A stretch of DNA of 49,498 bases from Prochlorococcus marinus bv. HNLC2 (GTDB lineage Bacteria; Cyanobacteriota; Cyanobacteriia; PCC-6307; Cyanobiaceae), in the NCBI GenBank assembly GCA_000218745.1, contig GL947595.1, positions 1,331,488 to 1,380,985 of the forward strand. Reading direction: 5' to 3'. Each line of letters begins with the position of its first letter. Position 1 is the first letter of the stretch. The position numbers were made by a program, and so were the translations under genes. Shown here one piece after another: positions 39,316 to 46,896 of the stretch. The notes beneath the pieces were generated by a model. That model was not told where the DNA came from. It searched no databases and saw only the letters and a program-made list of their open reading frames with translations.

Positions 39316-40041
39316 CTATTTTTCACACACTTCAGTTTTGCTCCAAACCTCCACTACATCAGGAAAATGTTTTTCCATACAATTATCACAAACCCCATGA
39401 CTAAATCTAATATTACTTACTTTTGCCAAATACTTTTCTATGTGTTGCCAATCTCCATCCTTATTTCTCACCTCTCTGCAATAAGAGCATACAGATAATA
39501 TCCCATCTTGATGATGTAAATGAGAAAGAGCATCTAATAAATTTAAACTTCTCTTTCTTAGTTCTAAAAAAGATACTATTTGCTTCGCTAACAATTCCAT
39601 TACTGAAGATTGATCAGAAGATAAACTACCAGGCTTTCTATCAATTACACAAAGAGTTCCCACTTTATTACCTTCGCTATTTTTTAATGGAAATCCAGCA
39701 TAAAAGCGAATCTTGGGATCCCCTTTAACTAGTGGATTATTTACAAATCTCTCATCAAGAAAAGCATCATTAACAATTAAAGGATGATTTTCTTTAATTG
39801 CATGGGTACAAAAAGACCAATCTCTTCTTGTCTCATTTTTATGAAATCCAACTTTTGATTTAAACCATTGTCTATCTTTATCTACAAGTGTCATTAAGGA
39901 AATTGGAACTTTACAAGTATGGCAGGCTATTTGGGTAATATCATCGTAACAAGATTCTGGCTTAGTCCCTAAAATTCTATATTCAGCCAAAGCCTTTAAC
40001 CTTCTATCTTCTTCTTCTTGGTCTGAAATTAGATTATTCAT
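39316..40041 (-). CDS. GAF-domain protein with a C-terminal Cys-rich motif
   Basis: A 241-residue soluble protein. Residues 25-165 form a GAF domain of the type seen in cyanobacterial sensor proteins (ISLMTLVDKDRQWFKSKVG, RRDWSFCTHAI, AGFPLKNSEGNKVGTLCVID). A C-terminal module, CSYCREVRNKDGDWQHIEKY then SHGVCDNCMEKHFP, resembles the CxxC plus HGxCxxC tail found on some response regulators and phosphatases, and could bind metal. No kinase, cyclase or DNA-binding domain is attached, so it may sense a ligand and act by protein contact. Confidence 0.78.
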   Translation of the reverse strand: MNNLISDQEEEDRRLKALAEYRILGTKPESCYDDITQIACHTCKVPISLMTLVDKDRQWFKSKVGFHKNETRRDWSFCTHAIKENHPLIVNDAFLDERFVNNPLVKGDPKIRFYAGFPLKNSEGNKVGTLCVIDRKPGSLSSDQSSVMELLAKQIVSFLELRKRSLNLLDALSHLHHQDGILSVCSYCREVRNKDGDWQHIEKYLAKVSNIRFSHGVCDNCMEKHFPDVVEVWSKTEVCEK

Positions 40042-40138
40042 ATTTATATCTAATAACTACAAACTCTAAACTTAGAGTTGTATTTAAAAACAATTTTTTC
40101 TAAATCCTTAATAAAAAAAAATGAAACTTAGTGAATTG

Positions 40139-41372
40139 TTACCTTAATGAATTTGCAATTGCCACGCCTGCCAACCATCCACTTGTCCAACAATGTTGAA
40201 AATTAAATCCTCCTGTTATTCCATCAACATCAAGTATTTCTCCAGAAAGATACAAACCTTTACAAATAAAACTTTCCATCGTTTTAAAACTAACTTGACT
40301 CAAGTCAACTCCACCAGAAGTAACAAACTCATCTCCAAAAGGGCCTTTATTAGTTATTTGATATTCATCATTCATTAAAAATTTAATCATTATTTCCTTT
40401 TCTTTAGAGATAATCTCAGCCCATTTCTTATCTTTATCTATATTCATTTTATTTAATAAAAAGATCCATAATCTTTTTGTTAGATATGGTAAGGGCCTTG
40501 TATTGTAAAGATTAGATTTACCATTAAATTGTCGTAATTGATTTAGTTTTTCACTTAAATCTGAATAACTTAATTTAGACCATTGAATTATTAGTTTGAA
40601 TTTATATTTAGCTCCATAAAGTTCTCTTGCAGCAATAGAAGATAATTTTAAAACTCCTGGACCACTAAATCCCCAATGGGTTATAAGTAAATCTCCTTTA
40701 CAAGAAAAAGAGTTTCTCATTTATCAAAATTTTTAAATCTAGATCTCTAACTGATACACCACTACATTCTTTTAGAAAATTTTCTTTACAAGTAAACGAA
40801 AATAGTGAGGGTACAGGTTTTATAATTTTATGACCTAATGAGCCTGCTAATTTATATCCACTTGGATTTCCCCCTGTTGATATAAGTATTTTTTTTGAAA
40901 ATAAATATTCATCATCAGAAATAAAAACTTGGAATAAATCAGAGGAGGTTTTAATTATTTTTCGTACAAATTTCTTTTTATAAATTTGTATATCTATTTC
41001 CTTAGCAGATCTTTCAAGGCAACCAACTATATCCATAGATGAATCAGAAACAGGGAAAACTCTATTATCATCTTCAATTTTTAATTTTACTCCCCTCTGT
41101 TCAAACCAATCAAATATGTCGCCTGTAGCAAATCTGCTAAAAGATTCTAAGAGTTTAATTCCACCTCTTGGATAATTTCCAATAAATTCTGCTGGAATCC
41201 AAGAAGCATTAGTAACATTACATCTACCGCCTCCACTTATCCTTACTTTTTCTAAGATCCTTGAAGTACCCTCAAGAATAGTAACTCTTCTTACTCCTCT
41301 CTCCTTTGCAGTTATTGCAGTCATAAAACCTGCAGCACCTCCTCCAATAACAATTAAATCAAACTCCAACAA
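40139..41372 (-). pseudogene. HI0933-family flavoprotein (NAD(P)/FAD-dependent oxidoreductase), one-base frameshift
   Basis: Two overlapping frames (41372-40698 and 40720-40139) make one protein of about 405 residues when one base is added to the A5 run at 40705-40709 (T on the coding strand). The N-terminus DLIVIGGGAAGFMTAITAKERG binds FAD, and RISGGGRCNVTN, then ISTGGNPSGY, THWGFSGPGVLKLS and GEILDVDGITGGFNFQHCWTSG are family marks of the HI0933/YhiN group. These are conserved bacterial flavoproteins of uncertain role. The shift is in a homopolymer, so it may be a sequencing error rather than decay. Confidence 0.85.
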
Positions 41373-41515
41373 TTATTCAAAATATGCTTACTATTTTTAA
41401 CCTTAGCAATAATATATTTTTAAAAAAAATAAACTTTAAACCTATTTTTAATAAAGTTAAAATCAAAATTAACATTTTATTCTCATAATTTAATTTTTTA
41501 GTTTAACTTGTTGTA

Positions 41516-41743
41516 ATGGAAAGATTATTTTCTTACGTTAAATATTCTGAAGCTAGTTTTCAAATGACTAGCCAATATACTGCACTTTTACTAATAACAA
41601 GTGGTATATGGATTCTTCTTTGGTTTGGTTATAGAAATAATAAATTAAACGATGAAAAAAAAATGAAAGAGAAACAGGAACGGATCAAAGCAAAAACTGA
41701 GAGAAGAAAAAAATTAGATAGTCTTTATCCAAATAAAAAATAA
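41516..41743 (+). CDS. small single-pass membrane protein with basic tail (75 aa)
   Basis: A 75-residue protein with one clear transmembrane helix (about residues 23-39, YTALLLITSGIWILLWFGY) followed by a very basic, Lys/Glu-rich cytoplasmic tail (KMKEKQERIKAKTERRKK) likely to be a single long helix. This N-out/C-in layout fits a small membrane-anchored protein. I do not recognise a family. It is divergent from the HI0933-type gene. Confidence 0.6.
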   Translation: MERLFSYVKYSEASFQMTSQYTALLLITSGIWILLWFGYRNNKLNDEKKMKEKQERIKAKTERRKKLDSLYPNKK

Positions 41744-41805
41744 ATAGAACATCTTTAATAATATATTTTTAATTATTTATATTTTTAGGAATTATATTTA
41801 TTTTT

Positions 41806-41901
41806 ATGAAATCAAAATTATTTAAAGAATTTCTAAAAGATATTCTTTTTATTAAGAAGCCTTATAAAAATTCTATATTTGTAATTATTATTTATTTATA
41901 A
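41806..41901 (+). CDS. possible microprotein (31 aa)
   Basis: ATG 41806 opens 31 codons ending TAA at 41899-41901. It is basic at the N-terminus (MKSKLFKEFLKDILF) and ends in a short hydrophobic stretch (IFVIIIYL), too short for a full membrane span. Coding status is doubtful; it is listed because similar short membrane peptides lie nearby. Confidence 0.25.
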   Translation: MKSKLFKEFLKDILFIKKPYKNSIFVIIIYL

Positions 41902-42022
41902 GTTTTCCAATTTATTAGATTAAAATACTAAGAAGATCTAATACTTATTTTGCTGATTAATGTCTTATCTAATGAAAAGCATTTAATATAAAGGTAGTAT
42001 CAATTTTTAAATTATTAATTAA

Positions 42023-42121
42023 ATGCAAATAAAGAATTTAAAATCTTATTTACAATATCTTCCTGGCTGTCTAATACTTTTATATGTATTATTTTTAGTT
42101 ATATCTCAAGTATTAAATTAA
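42023..42121 (+). CDS. possible single-pass membrane microprotein (32 aa)
   Basis: ATG 42023 opens 32 codons ending TAA at 42119-42121. A short basic start (MQIKNLKSY) is followed by one good transmembrane helix (LPGCLILLYVLFLVISQ). It ends 21 bases before the TTG start of the EamA-type gene, so it could be a leader peptide or a separate membrane peptide. Confidence 0.4.
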   Translation: MQIKNLKSYLQYLPGCLILLYVLFLVISQVLN

Positions 42122-42142
42122 TTTTGATTTGATTGAGCTATT

Positions 42143-43018
42143 TTGATAGGAATTTTATCAGCTATAGGTGCTTCTTTATCCTGGACTTATGCATGTTTTA
42201 TCTGGAGAAGTCAAACAAATCATAATAGACCTTTAGATATTAATTTAATAAAAAACTTATTTGCTTTTATATTTTTTTCTCCAATACTTTTTACTCTTAA
42301 AGATTTTATTCAATATAAATTCCTTATTTTATTATTATTAAGTGGAGTTATAGGAATAGGAATTGGGGATTCATTTTATCTGAAATCTTTAAAACTTATA
42401 GGCACTAGAAAAACTCTATCTATTGAAGCTTTATCTCCAATATTAGCGGCATTCAGTGGAGGAATTTTTATTAATGAAAATTTATCCATTAAATCTTGGA
42501 TAGGCATAATAATTGTATCAATTTCATTTATTTCAATTTTAAAAAACAAAAATAATTTGTTAGATGAAAATTCCAATTTTTCAAATAATTATTTTAGCTT
42601 TAGAAATTATATTTTTTCATTTTTATCGATATTTTGTGCAGTAGTTGGAGCTCTTATATCAAGATATGTTTTTTTAGAAACAAATTTAAACCCTCTTCAA
42701 ACAACAGAATTAAGATTACTAGGATCACTTATATTTTTAATAATAATTTCAAGATTCAAAATTAACTTTTTTATAAAGAACCTAAATTCAAATGAAAAAA
42801 TTAAATTTATCATATCAATTTTACTGGGTACAAATATTGGGATTTATCTACAACAATTAGTTTTTCAAAATTTGCCTTTAGGTATAGGATGGACAATTTT
42901 GAGCACTTCTCCAATTTTTTCTCTTTTTTTAGCCAAAAGAGAAGAAGGTGAATTATCAAAAGAAACAATAACTTTTACTATTTTTTTATTTTTTGGAATA
43001 AGTTTAATAATTTTATAA
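42143..43018 (+). CDS. EamA/DMT-family transporter
   Basis: A 291-residue protein with about ten transmembrane helices in two repeated EamA halves, the drug/metabolite transporter superfamily. The first half starts GILSAIGASLSWTYACFIWR and ends near IGIIIVSISFISILK; the second starts IFSFLSIFCAVVGALISRY and ends LGTNIGIYLQQL..IFLFFGISLIIL. TTG 42143 is used as start; no ATG is available close by. The substrate is unknown; members move amino acids, nucleotide sugars or other metabolites. Confidence 0.82.
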   Translation: MIGILSAIGASLSWTYACFIWRSQTNHNRPLDINLIKNLFAFIFFSPILFTLKDFIQYKFLILLLLSGVIGIGIGDSFYLKSLKLIGTRKTLSIEALSPILAAFSGGIFINENLSIKSWIGIIIVSISFISILKNKNNLLDENSNFSNNYFSFRNYIFSFLSIFCAVVGALISRYVFLETNLNPLQTTELRLLGSLIFLIIISRFKINFFIKNLNSNEKIKFIISILLGTNIGIYLQQLVFQNLPLGIGWTILSTSPIFSLFLAKREEGELSKETITFTIFLFFGISLIIL

Positions 43019-43091
43019 GAAGTTGATGTAATAAATACTCATGTTAATCAAAAAATATTAATTTAATTTACTTGTAGATATAGTTAATTAA

Positions 43092-43202
43092 ATGAAGATT
43101 CTAAAGAAAAAATATTTAAGTATATTTGAAGTTTATGTATTGTTTTTTTCTTGTATGCTCACAGGTTATTTAAGTTATCTTTTTATAATAAATAATATTT
43201 AA
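43092..43202 (+). CDS. possible single-pass membrane microprotein (36 aa)
   Basis: ATG 43092 opens 36 codons ending TAA at 43200-43202. Layout: basic start MKILKKKYLS, then one transmembrane helix (VYVLFFSCMLTGYLSYLF) and a short polar end. It matches the pattern of the 32-residue peptide at 42023. It lies 73 bases after the EamA-type gene. Function unknown. Confidence 0.4.
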   Translation: MKILKKKYLSIFEVYVLFFSCMLTGYLSYLFIINNI

Positions 43203-43204
43203 TA

Positions 43205-43336
43205 TTAAATTTTCTGAGATACTTTTATCAACTTACCTCCATCCTCGTCATCATCATCATTAGAGGAGAAAAATATAAAATAAATGCTAATAGCTGCAAT
43301 ACATAATGAAAACGAAATTGTAGATATTTCTTCCAT
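43205..43336 (-). CDS. single-pass microprotein with acidic Asp/Gly tail (43 aa)
   Basis: ATG at 43334-43336 (minus strand) opens 43 codons ending TAA 43205-43207. A short N-terminus leads into one hydrophobic helix (ISFSLCIAAISIYFIFF) followed by SSNDDDDEDGGKL. The tail fits the D-x-D-x-D-G pattern of calcium-loop starts. It resembles the 44112 protein in layout: membrane helix, then Asp-rich tail ending in DGG. Function unknown. Confidence 0.5.
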   Translation of the reverse strand: MEEISTISFSLCIAAISIYFIFFSSNDDDDEDGGKLIKVSQKI

Positions 43337-43448
43337 AAAAATAAAATTTTTATTATTCTAGTGAATAAATAAAATAAAGTTGCATATAACTAGTAAATAC
43401 AAATAATTCCCTAAAAAAAATAATACTTGGTAGTTATTAGCTAATTTA

Positions 43449-43461
43449 GTTTACTGTAAAC
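43449..43461. promoter_or_regulatory. 13-base perfect palindrome, possible operator
   Basis: GTTTAC-T-GTAAAC lies in the 206-base gap between the acidic-tail microprotein and the 43543 gene, about 80 bases before the ATG of the latter. A palindrome of this size suits a dimeric repressor, but it matches no site I know for NtcA, LexA or Fur, and short AT-rich palindromes arise by chance here. Confidence 0.2.
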
Positions 43462-43542
43462 AATAAGAAAACATCACAAAATAAAGTAATCAATATAAAA
43501 TTATAAAAGGTATTACTTTTTAGGTGAGATAGGTTAATTACT

Positions 43543-43713
43543 ATGGCATTTTCAGATGATGAATATTTTGAAGTTATTCAAAAAAATAAAGAGGTTAAAT
43601 TTGCATTTGAATCAATAAAAGATATATGCAATAAATTACATAATGAAACAGGATGTCCAGAAGAAGACATTGATAATTTTTTACAATTTATTGCAGGCAA
43701 ATGGCTTAATTAA
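43543..43713 (+). CDS. Nif11-like small acidic protein (56 aa)
   Basis: ATG 43543 opens 56 codons ending TAA 43711-43713. It is acidic and helical, starting MAFSDDEYFEVIQKNKEVK, with the middle FAFESIKDICNKLHNETGC and a hydrophobic end LQFIAGKWLN. The spacing of helices and the Phe/Glu-rich N-terminal region resemble the Nif11-like leader fold in length and style, but no double-Gly cleavage site is seen, so that likeness is weak. It is convergent with the 43714 gene, stop against stop. Confidence 0.5.
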   Translation: MAFSDDEYFEVIQKNKEVKFAFESIKDICNKLHNETGCPEEDIDNFLQFIAGKWLN

Positions 43714-43884
43714 TTATTCTTTCTCCATTTTTTCAGCATCCCACTCTTTTTTTGGACCTGTATTAATACTTGAATCACGTTTGGCTGCATTTACAAAAAA
43801 AACAAATCCAACTAAGCCACCTATTCCAAAAATTGCCGCTAAAGGTTCAAAGGAAAATGAAAATGTAGATAATAATGAGAACAT
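43714..43884 (-). CDS. single-pass membrane protein (56 aa)
   Basis: ATG at 43882-43884 gives 56 residues; a TTG at 43935 could extend it by 17. One glycine-rich transmembrane helix (FEPLAAIFGIGGLVGFVFFV) is followed by a polar tail (AAKRDSSINTGPKKEWDAEKMEKE). The opposite-strand frame 43643-43906 overlaps it but has a poor start and composition, so I take this strand as coding. Function unknown. Confidence 0.5.
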   Translation of the reverse strand: MFSLLSTFSFSFEPLAAIFGIGGLVGFVFFVNAAKRDSSINTGPKKEWDAEKMEKE

Positions 43885-44111
43885 AAGATTAATAAAACCA
43901 GAATAAATAATAGATTTTGAATCTAAATTAAACAATCAATGTTAAGTAACATAATTTACATTTACATATATTAAAATGTCAGGCGAGAAATTTCATATTA
44001 CTTCTATAAAATCATATAAAAACTGACTTTTAGAGTAATACAAAGCATTTAAACTATTGTATTTCCTGATTTAGACCCACAAAAACAAAAAAAAATTCTT
44101 AAGGTAGCCTT

Positions 44112-44291
44112 ATGGAAAATTTATCTTTGCCAACTACGTCAATCTCGCCTTTAGTAGCATTATTTTGGTGCTTATACCCTATCGGTATACTTGTTTTGAT
44201 TGAATTAGTACTTGGCGGTGGCTTCGACGATGATAACGATGATCAAGACGGAGGAATGCTAATTCCAGCCTACGCGGGCGCGAAGAGATAA
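44112..44291 (+). CDS. single-pass membrane protein with acidic Asp/Gly tail (59 aa)
   Basis: ATG 44112 opens 59 codons ending TAA 44289-44291. A hydrophobic helix (VALFWCLYPIGILVLIELVL) is followed by GGGFDDDNDDQDGGML and a short tail. N-x-D-x-D-G within this tail fits a calcium-loop start. I believe this is a conserved small cyanobacterial protein of Prochlorococcus/Synechococcus, but its function is not known to me. It lies just upstream of the three RNA-like elements. GC content of the last codons (GCGGGCGCG) is unusual here. Confidence 0.65.
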   Translation: MENLSLPTTSISPLVALFWCLYPIGILVLIELVLGGGFDDDNDDQDGGMLIPAYAGAKR

Positions 44292-44416
44292 ACAACAAAG
44301 AAGTGTCAATATAATTTTTTTTATTCTTGTAAAGAAATTAATTAGTTTTTATTATCATAAAATTAACTTATACCTCATAGATTATAAACTGTATTCATAT
44401 TTTGTATAAGTTTTTC

Positions 44417-44445
44417 TTGAATTATTTTTTTAAAAATCATATAAA
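44417..44445 (+). promoter_or_regulatory. sigma70-type promoter of RNA element 1
   Basis: TTGAAT (44417-44422), a 17-base spacer and TATAAA (44440-44445) form a good -35/-10 pair. The predicted transcript start lies near G44453, the first base of the GTAGA stem. Spacing and position match those of the promoter before element 2. Confidence 0.55.
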
Positions 44446-44452
44446 TATAGTT

Positions 44453-44554
44453 GTAGACCCTGGGAAATCTACAATTCGCAAATTTTTGCGATTATTAATG
44501 AGAATATCCCATTAACCTCCTTTACTTGGCATAGATAAAGGAGGTTATTTTATT
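44453..44554 (+). ncRNA. structured RNA element 1 of 3 with terminator
   Basis: About 100 bases. A 5' hairpin has stem GTAGA (44453-44457)/TCTAC (44468-44472) and loop CCCTGGGAAA. A second hairpin, TCGCAAA/TTTGCGA (44476-44491), follows. TGGGA of the first loop (44461-44465) can pair with TCCCA (44507-44511), a pseudoknot. A terminator with 11-bp stem AACCTCCTTTA (44514-44524)/TAAAGGAGGTT (44536-44546) and a TATTTTATT tail ends it. No start codon with a useful frame lies inside. In size and layout it recalls the small Yfr RNAs of Prochlorococcus, but I cannot say it belongs to one. Confidence 0.6.
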
Positions 44555-44618
44555 GAACTCACATAATCAGTTAAATTAATTTTCTATAAAATAAAAACCT
44601 TTAAGTGTATAAATTTAT

Positions 44619-44647
44619 ATTGTCATAAAACCAAATATCTATATAAA
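44619..44647 (+). promoter_or_regulatory. sigma70-type promoter of RNA element 2
   Basis: TTGTCA (44619-44624), a 17-base spacer and TATAAA (44642-44647). The GTAGAT stem begins at 44657, so the start is near there. The arrangement repeats that of element 1. Confidence 0.55.
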
Positions 44648-44656
44648 TATAAAAGT

Positions 44657-44766
44657 GTAGATATTTGGGAAATCTACTCGCCGTCAGCTTTGATAACTAC
44701 GGTTTTCCGAGAACCTCCCTAACCCTCATTACCTGTCTATAGAGAGGAAATGAGGGTTTCAAAATT
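44657..44766 (+). ncRNA. structured RNA element 2 of 3
   Basis: About 105 bases. The 5' hairpin is GTAGAT (44657-44662)/ATCTAC (44672-44677) with loop ATTTGGGAA. A second stem, CCGT/ACGG (44681-44684 and 44699-44702), follows. GGGA (44667-44670) can pair with TCCC (44716-44719). A 10-bp stem AACCCTCATT/AATGAGGGTT (44721-44730, 44749-44758) ends the element, but the following TTTC is a weak T tract. It shares the 10-mer CTTTGATAAC with element 3. Confidence 0.55.
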
Positions 44767-44877
44767 GCAAAAAGTTAATTAAATAATCTAATAAAAATAA
44801 TATTTAACTTAAAAAATATCTACAAAATTGTATCTTTTTTACTTTTCTAAAAAAATTATTATGTTTATAAATTAATT

Positions 44878-44982
44878 GTAGATCTTGGGCAGATTTGCAA
44901 CCGATTTATCCGGTCTTTGATAACCAGCCCAGTAATAATCCTGACTGCTTTTTGTTATTTTTGCAGTCGGGATTATTTTATT
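44878..44982 (+). ncRNA. structured RNA element 3 of 3 with strong terminator
   Basis: About 105 bases. The 5' hairpin is GTAGAT (44878-44883)/ATTTGC (44893-44898), paired through two G-T wobbles, with loop CTTGGGCAG. A second stem is ACCG/CGGT (44900-44903, 44911-44914). TGGGC of the loop (44886-44890) pairs with GCCCA (44927-44931). The terminator has a 15-bp stem from 44934 to 44977 (AATAATCCTGACTGC with GCAGTCGGGATTATT) and a TTTTATT tail. A -10 TATAAA (44866-44871) precedes it; its -35 is poor. Confidence 0.6.
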
Positions 44983-45067
44983 ACCAATTATTAAAAATAT
45001 TCTCTATTAATCAAATTCTTTAAAAAAATCAAATTGATAATATTAGGATGTAAAAAATGTAATCATT

Positions 45068-45481
45068 ATGACTAATAAAATTACAAAATCTTCAGAAATA
45101 GAAAATATCTATAAAACCCTTGAATCAGGTTTACAAGAAAATAAATCTATTAAACAATATGCCTTACCCAATGCAAGACAATGGTTAGGAGCCAGATTTT
45201 TTGCTCTTTGGGTTATACCTATTTATATAATCAAAAAATTAAATAATCTCTCTAATTCATCAATTTTTGTAAGACCATACACCCCTTCAAATACAGGGCC
45301 TTCATACAAACAGCCTGAGACTTTATTTACTTCTTTAAAATTAGTTTTCCAAGGCAAAGATAAATTAAGATTTTTTGATCATAGATTTATTGGTATTTGG
45401 GTTTTACCATTTGCTGCTACTGGGATATTTATGGAGATTCTATTTGTAGCTCCATTTAACAATACACCTCCATTTGGTTAA
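45068..45481 (+). CDS. hypothetical membrane protein (137 aa)
   Basis: A 137-residue protein with two hydrophobic helices: about residues 40-57 (GARFFALWVIPIYIIKKL) and 110-131 (GIWVLPFAATGIFMEILFVAP). Between them is a polar, Pro-rich loop with RPYTPSNTGPSYKQPET. The N-terminal 35 residues are soluble. The repeated ALWVIP and GIWVLP suggest an internal duplication. I do not recognise a family. It follows the third RNA element by about 85 bases. Confidence 0.55.
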   Translation: MTNKITKSSEIENIYKTLESGLQENKSIKQYALPNARQWLGARFFALWVIPIYIIKKLNNLSNSSIFVRPYTPSNTGPSYKQPETLFTSLKLVFQGKDKLRFFDHRFIGIWVLPFAATGIFMEILFVAPFNNTPPFG

Positions 45482-45892
45482 ACAAATCGTAAGAGAATTA
45501 TGTTATCAATATTAATTCATGATCTTAAATTTCTAGTCAAATAAGTTTTTAGGCAAATTACTTATATTTTTTAAATAAATTTTAAAATCATATTTAACGA
45601 ATATACTTAGATAAAACTAATTAATATTCTCATAACATCTTTATTCTCGTGTGAACATTAAACAGATGACAGCTTCTTAAATAAAAACCATTGTCAGCTT
45701 TCATATTAATCATATTATTGATTATTAAAAGTTTGTTAATCTTAAATAAGAAGAATAATTTCTAAATAATCTTTTAAAGGCTAACATGTTGCATTTAAAT
45801 TGAACACTATATATCTTCGCGATTGCACTAAATATATATGTACTATCTTTATTTTGGAGAGATATACCCAATCAAAAAAATAACTAAAATCT
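45482..45892. other. 411-base AT-rich gap with no supported gene
   Basis: I find no open frame longer than about 14 codons with a plausible start, no tRNA and no clear terminator here. The segments GACAGCTT (near 45669) and GTCAGCTT (near 45693) are similar short sequences whose meaning is unclear. The minus-strand frame covering 45781-46011 has unsuitable composition and overlaps the better 45893 gene. Confidence 0.5.
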
Positions 45893-46057
45893 TTAGCCAT
45901 ACCATAATTTTCTTTGTTTTTTATATGGCTTATGACTATAAGCATGAACACCAATATTAGGTGGGAGAAAATTTTTCGTCGGATGAACGAATGCATCACC
46001 CATTGCTTCAAACAAATTAGTTAACCATTGTCTTAGAGAACTCATAATAAACTCCAT
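45893..46057 (-). CDS. small conserved protein (54 aa)
   Basis: ATG at 46055-46057 on the minus strand opens 54 codons ending TAA 45893-45895; ATG 46045 is an alternative. The product starts MEFIMSSLRQWLTNLFEAMG and continues FVHPTKNFLPPNIGVHAYSH with a basic tail (KPYKKQRKLWYG). The motif LPP.IGV.AYS.KPYKK appears, from memory, in many short Prochlorococcus proteins, so I take this as real. Function unknown. Confidence 0.55.
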   Translation of the reverse strand: MEFIMSSLRQWLTNLFEAMGDAFVHPTKNFLPPNIGVHAYSHKPYKKQRKLWYG

Positions 46058-46176
46058 AATAAATTAATTTTGATTAAATTTATTAAAAAAGTAAATCAGT
46101 GAAAATTCTCATTTTTTTATTGCTTTAATTAACAAAAATAGTTACTAATAAAGTAATATCATCGCTTTTTTTATTA

Positions 46177-46335
46177 ATGTCAATTGAATCATTAAACAAA
46201 TCCAATGAAAAATTATCTGATAGCATAAACAACGATAATGAAAACCTAATTTGCAAAGATGGCTTTTGTTCTTTACCAAATATTGAGAACTCTAAACAAT
46301 TAAACAATAATAGTAATATTTTCGATCCAATCTAG
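46177..46335 (+). CDS. small protein with a C-K-D-G-F-C motif (52 aa)
   Basis: ATG 46177 opens 52 codons ending TAG 46333-46335. It is Asn/Ser-rich and soluble, with two Cys in LICKDGFCSLPN (about residues 27-38), a CxxxxC pair that could bind metal or form a disulfide. The motif is seen, from memory, in other short Prochlorococcus proteins. It lies 15 bases before the DUF805 gene. Confidence 0.5.
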   Translation: MSIESLNKSNEKLSDSINNDNENLICKDGFCSLPNIENSKQLNNNSNIFDPI

Positions 46336-46350
46336 TCTTTCAAAAATTAT

Positions 46351-46686
46351 ATGTTTAATGAAATAGTAGTTGCATATAAAAACTTTTGGATTCAAGCTGG
46401 AAATTTTAAAGGATTAACTACCAGATCGGATTGGTGGTGGGTTCAATTAATTAATTTCATAATTTCAGTAGTCACACTTCCATTTTTTTACAAAACTTTT
46501 GGCTTTAATGTATACGGCCTAATCTGTTTAGTACCTCAGATTGCCATTGATATTAGAAGAATAAAAGATTTTGGTAAGGATTGGAAGTGGATATTTATAA
46601 ATTTAGTACCAATAATAGGGTGGTTAATATGGTGGCTTTGGATGGGTTTTGGCAAATCAGGAAGAGGCAAAAATAACTTTATTTGA
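46351..46686 (+). CDS. DUF805-family membrane protein
   Basis: A 111-residue membrane protein of the DUF805 family. The N-terminal YKNFWIQAGNFKGLTTRSDWWW is the family signature (Y-x-x-F..R-x-x-F/W-W), followed by two hydrophobic helices, IDIRRIKDFGKDWKW (the conserved R-R-x-H/K-D-x-G block) and a last helix IIGWLIWWLWMGFGKSG. Often linked to stress or phage response in bacteria, with no settled function. Confidence 0.82.
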   Translation: MFNEIVVAYKNFWIQAGNFKGLTTRSDWWWVQLINFIISVVTLPFFYKTFGFNVYGLICLVPQIAIDIRRIKDFGKDWKWIFINLVPIIGWLIWWLWMGFGKSGRGKNNFI

Positions 46687-46896
46687 AATTAAAATTTCAC
46701 AACTAAATCTGACACCACAATATTATTATGTTAGAAAAAGAGAACAAATCTGAAAAGAAAAATACAGTTATGTAGTAATTTTAAGTCTTATTAAGTACAA
46801 TTATGTATTTATTCTGTATATATGTTTAAAGATTAGGCGCATTTCTTTACATCTTTTAACAAACCTGTTACAATTGTTAACAACTACTTAAGAAAA

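Noticed and set aside
43643-43906. Plus-strand frame of 87 codons
   Set aside because: It overlaps two better small genes (43543 and 43714) and has no sign of a family.
45781-46011. Minus-strand frame of 76 codons
   Set aside because: It overlaps the better small gene at 45893-46057 in another frame and has shadow-like composition.
46125-46307. Minus-strand frame of 60 codons
   Set aside because: The plus-strand gene at 46177-46335 with its CKDGFC motif explains the region; the minus frame is a shadow.
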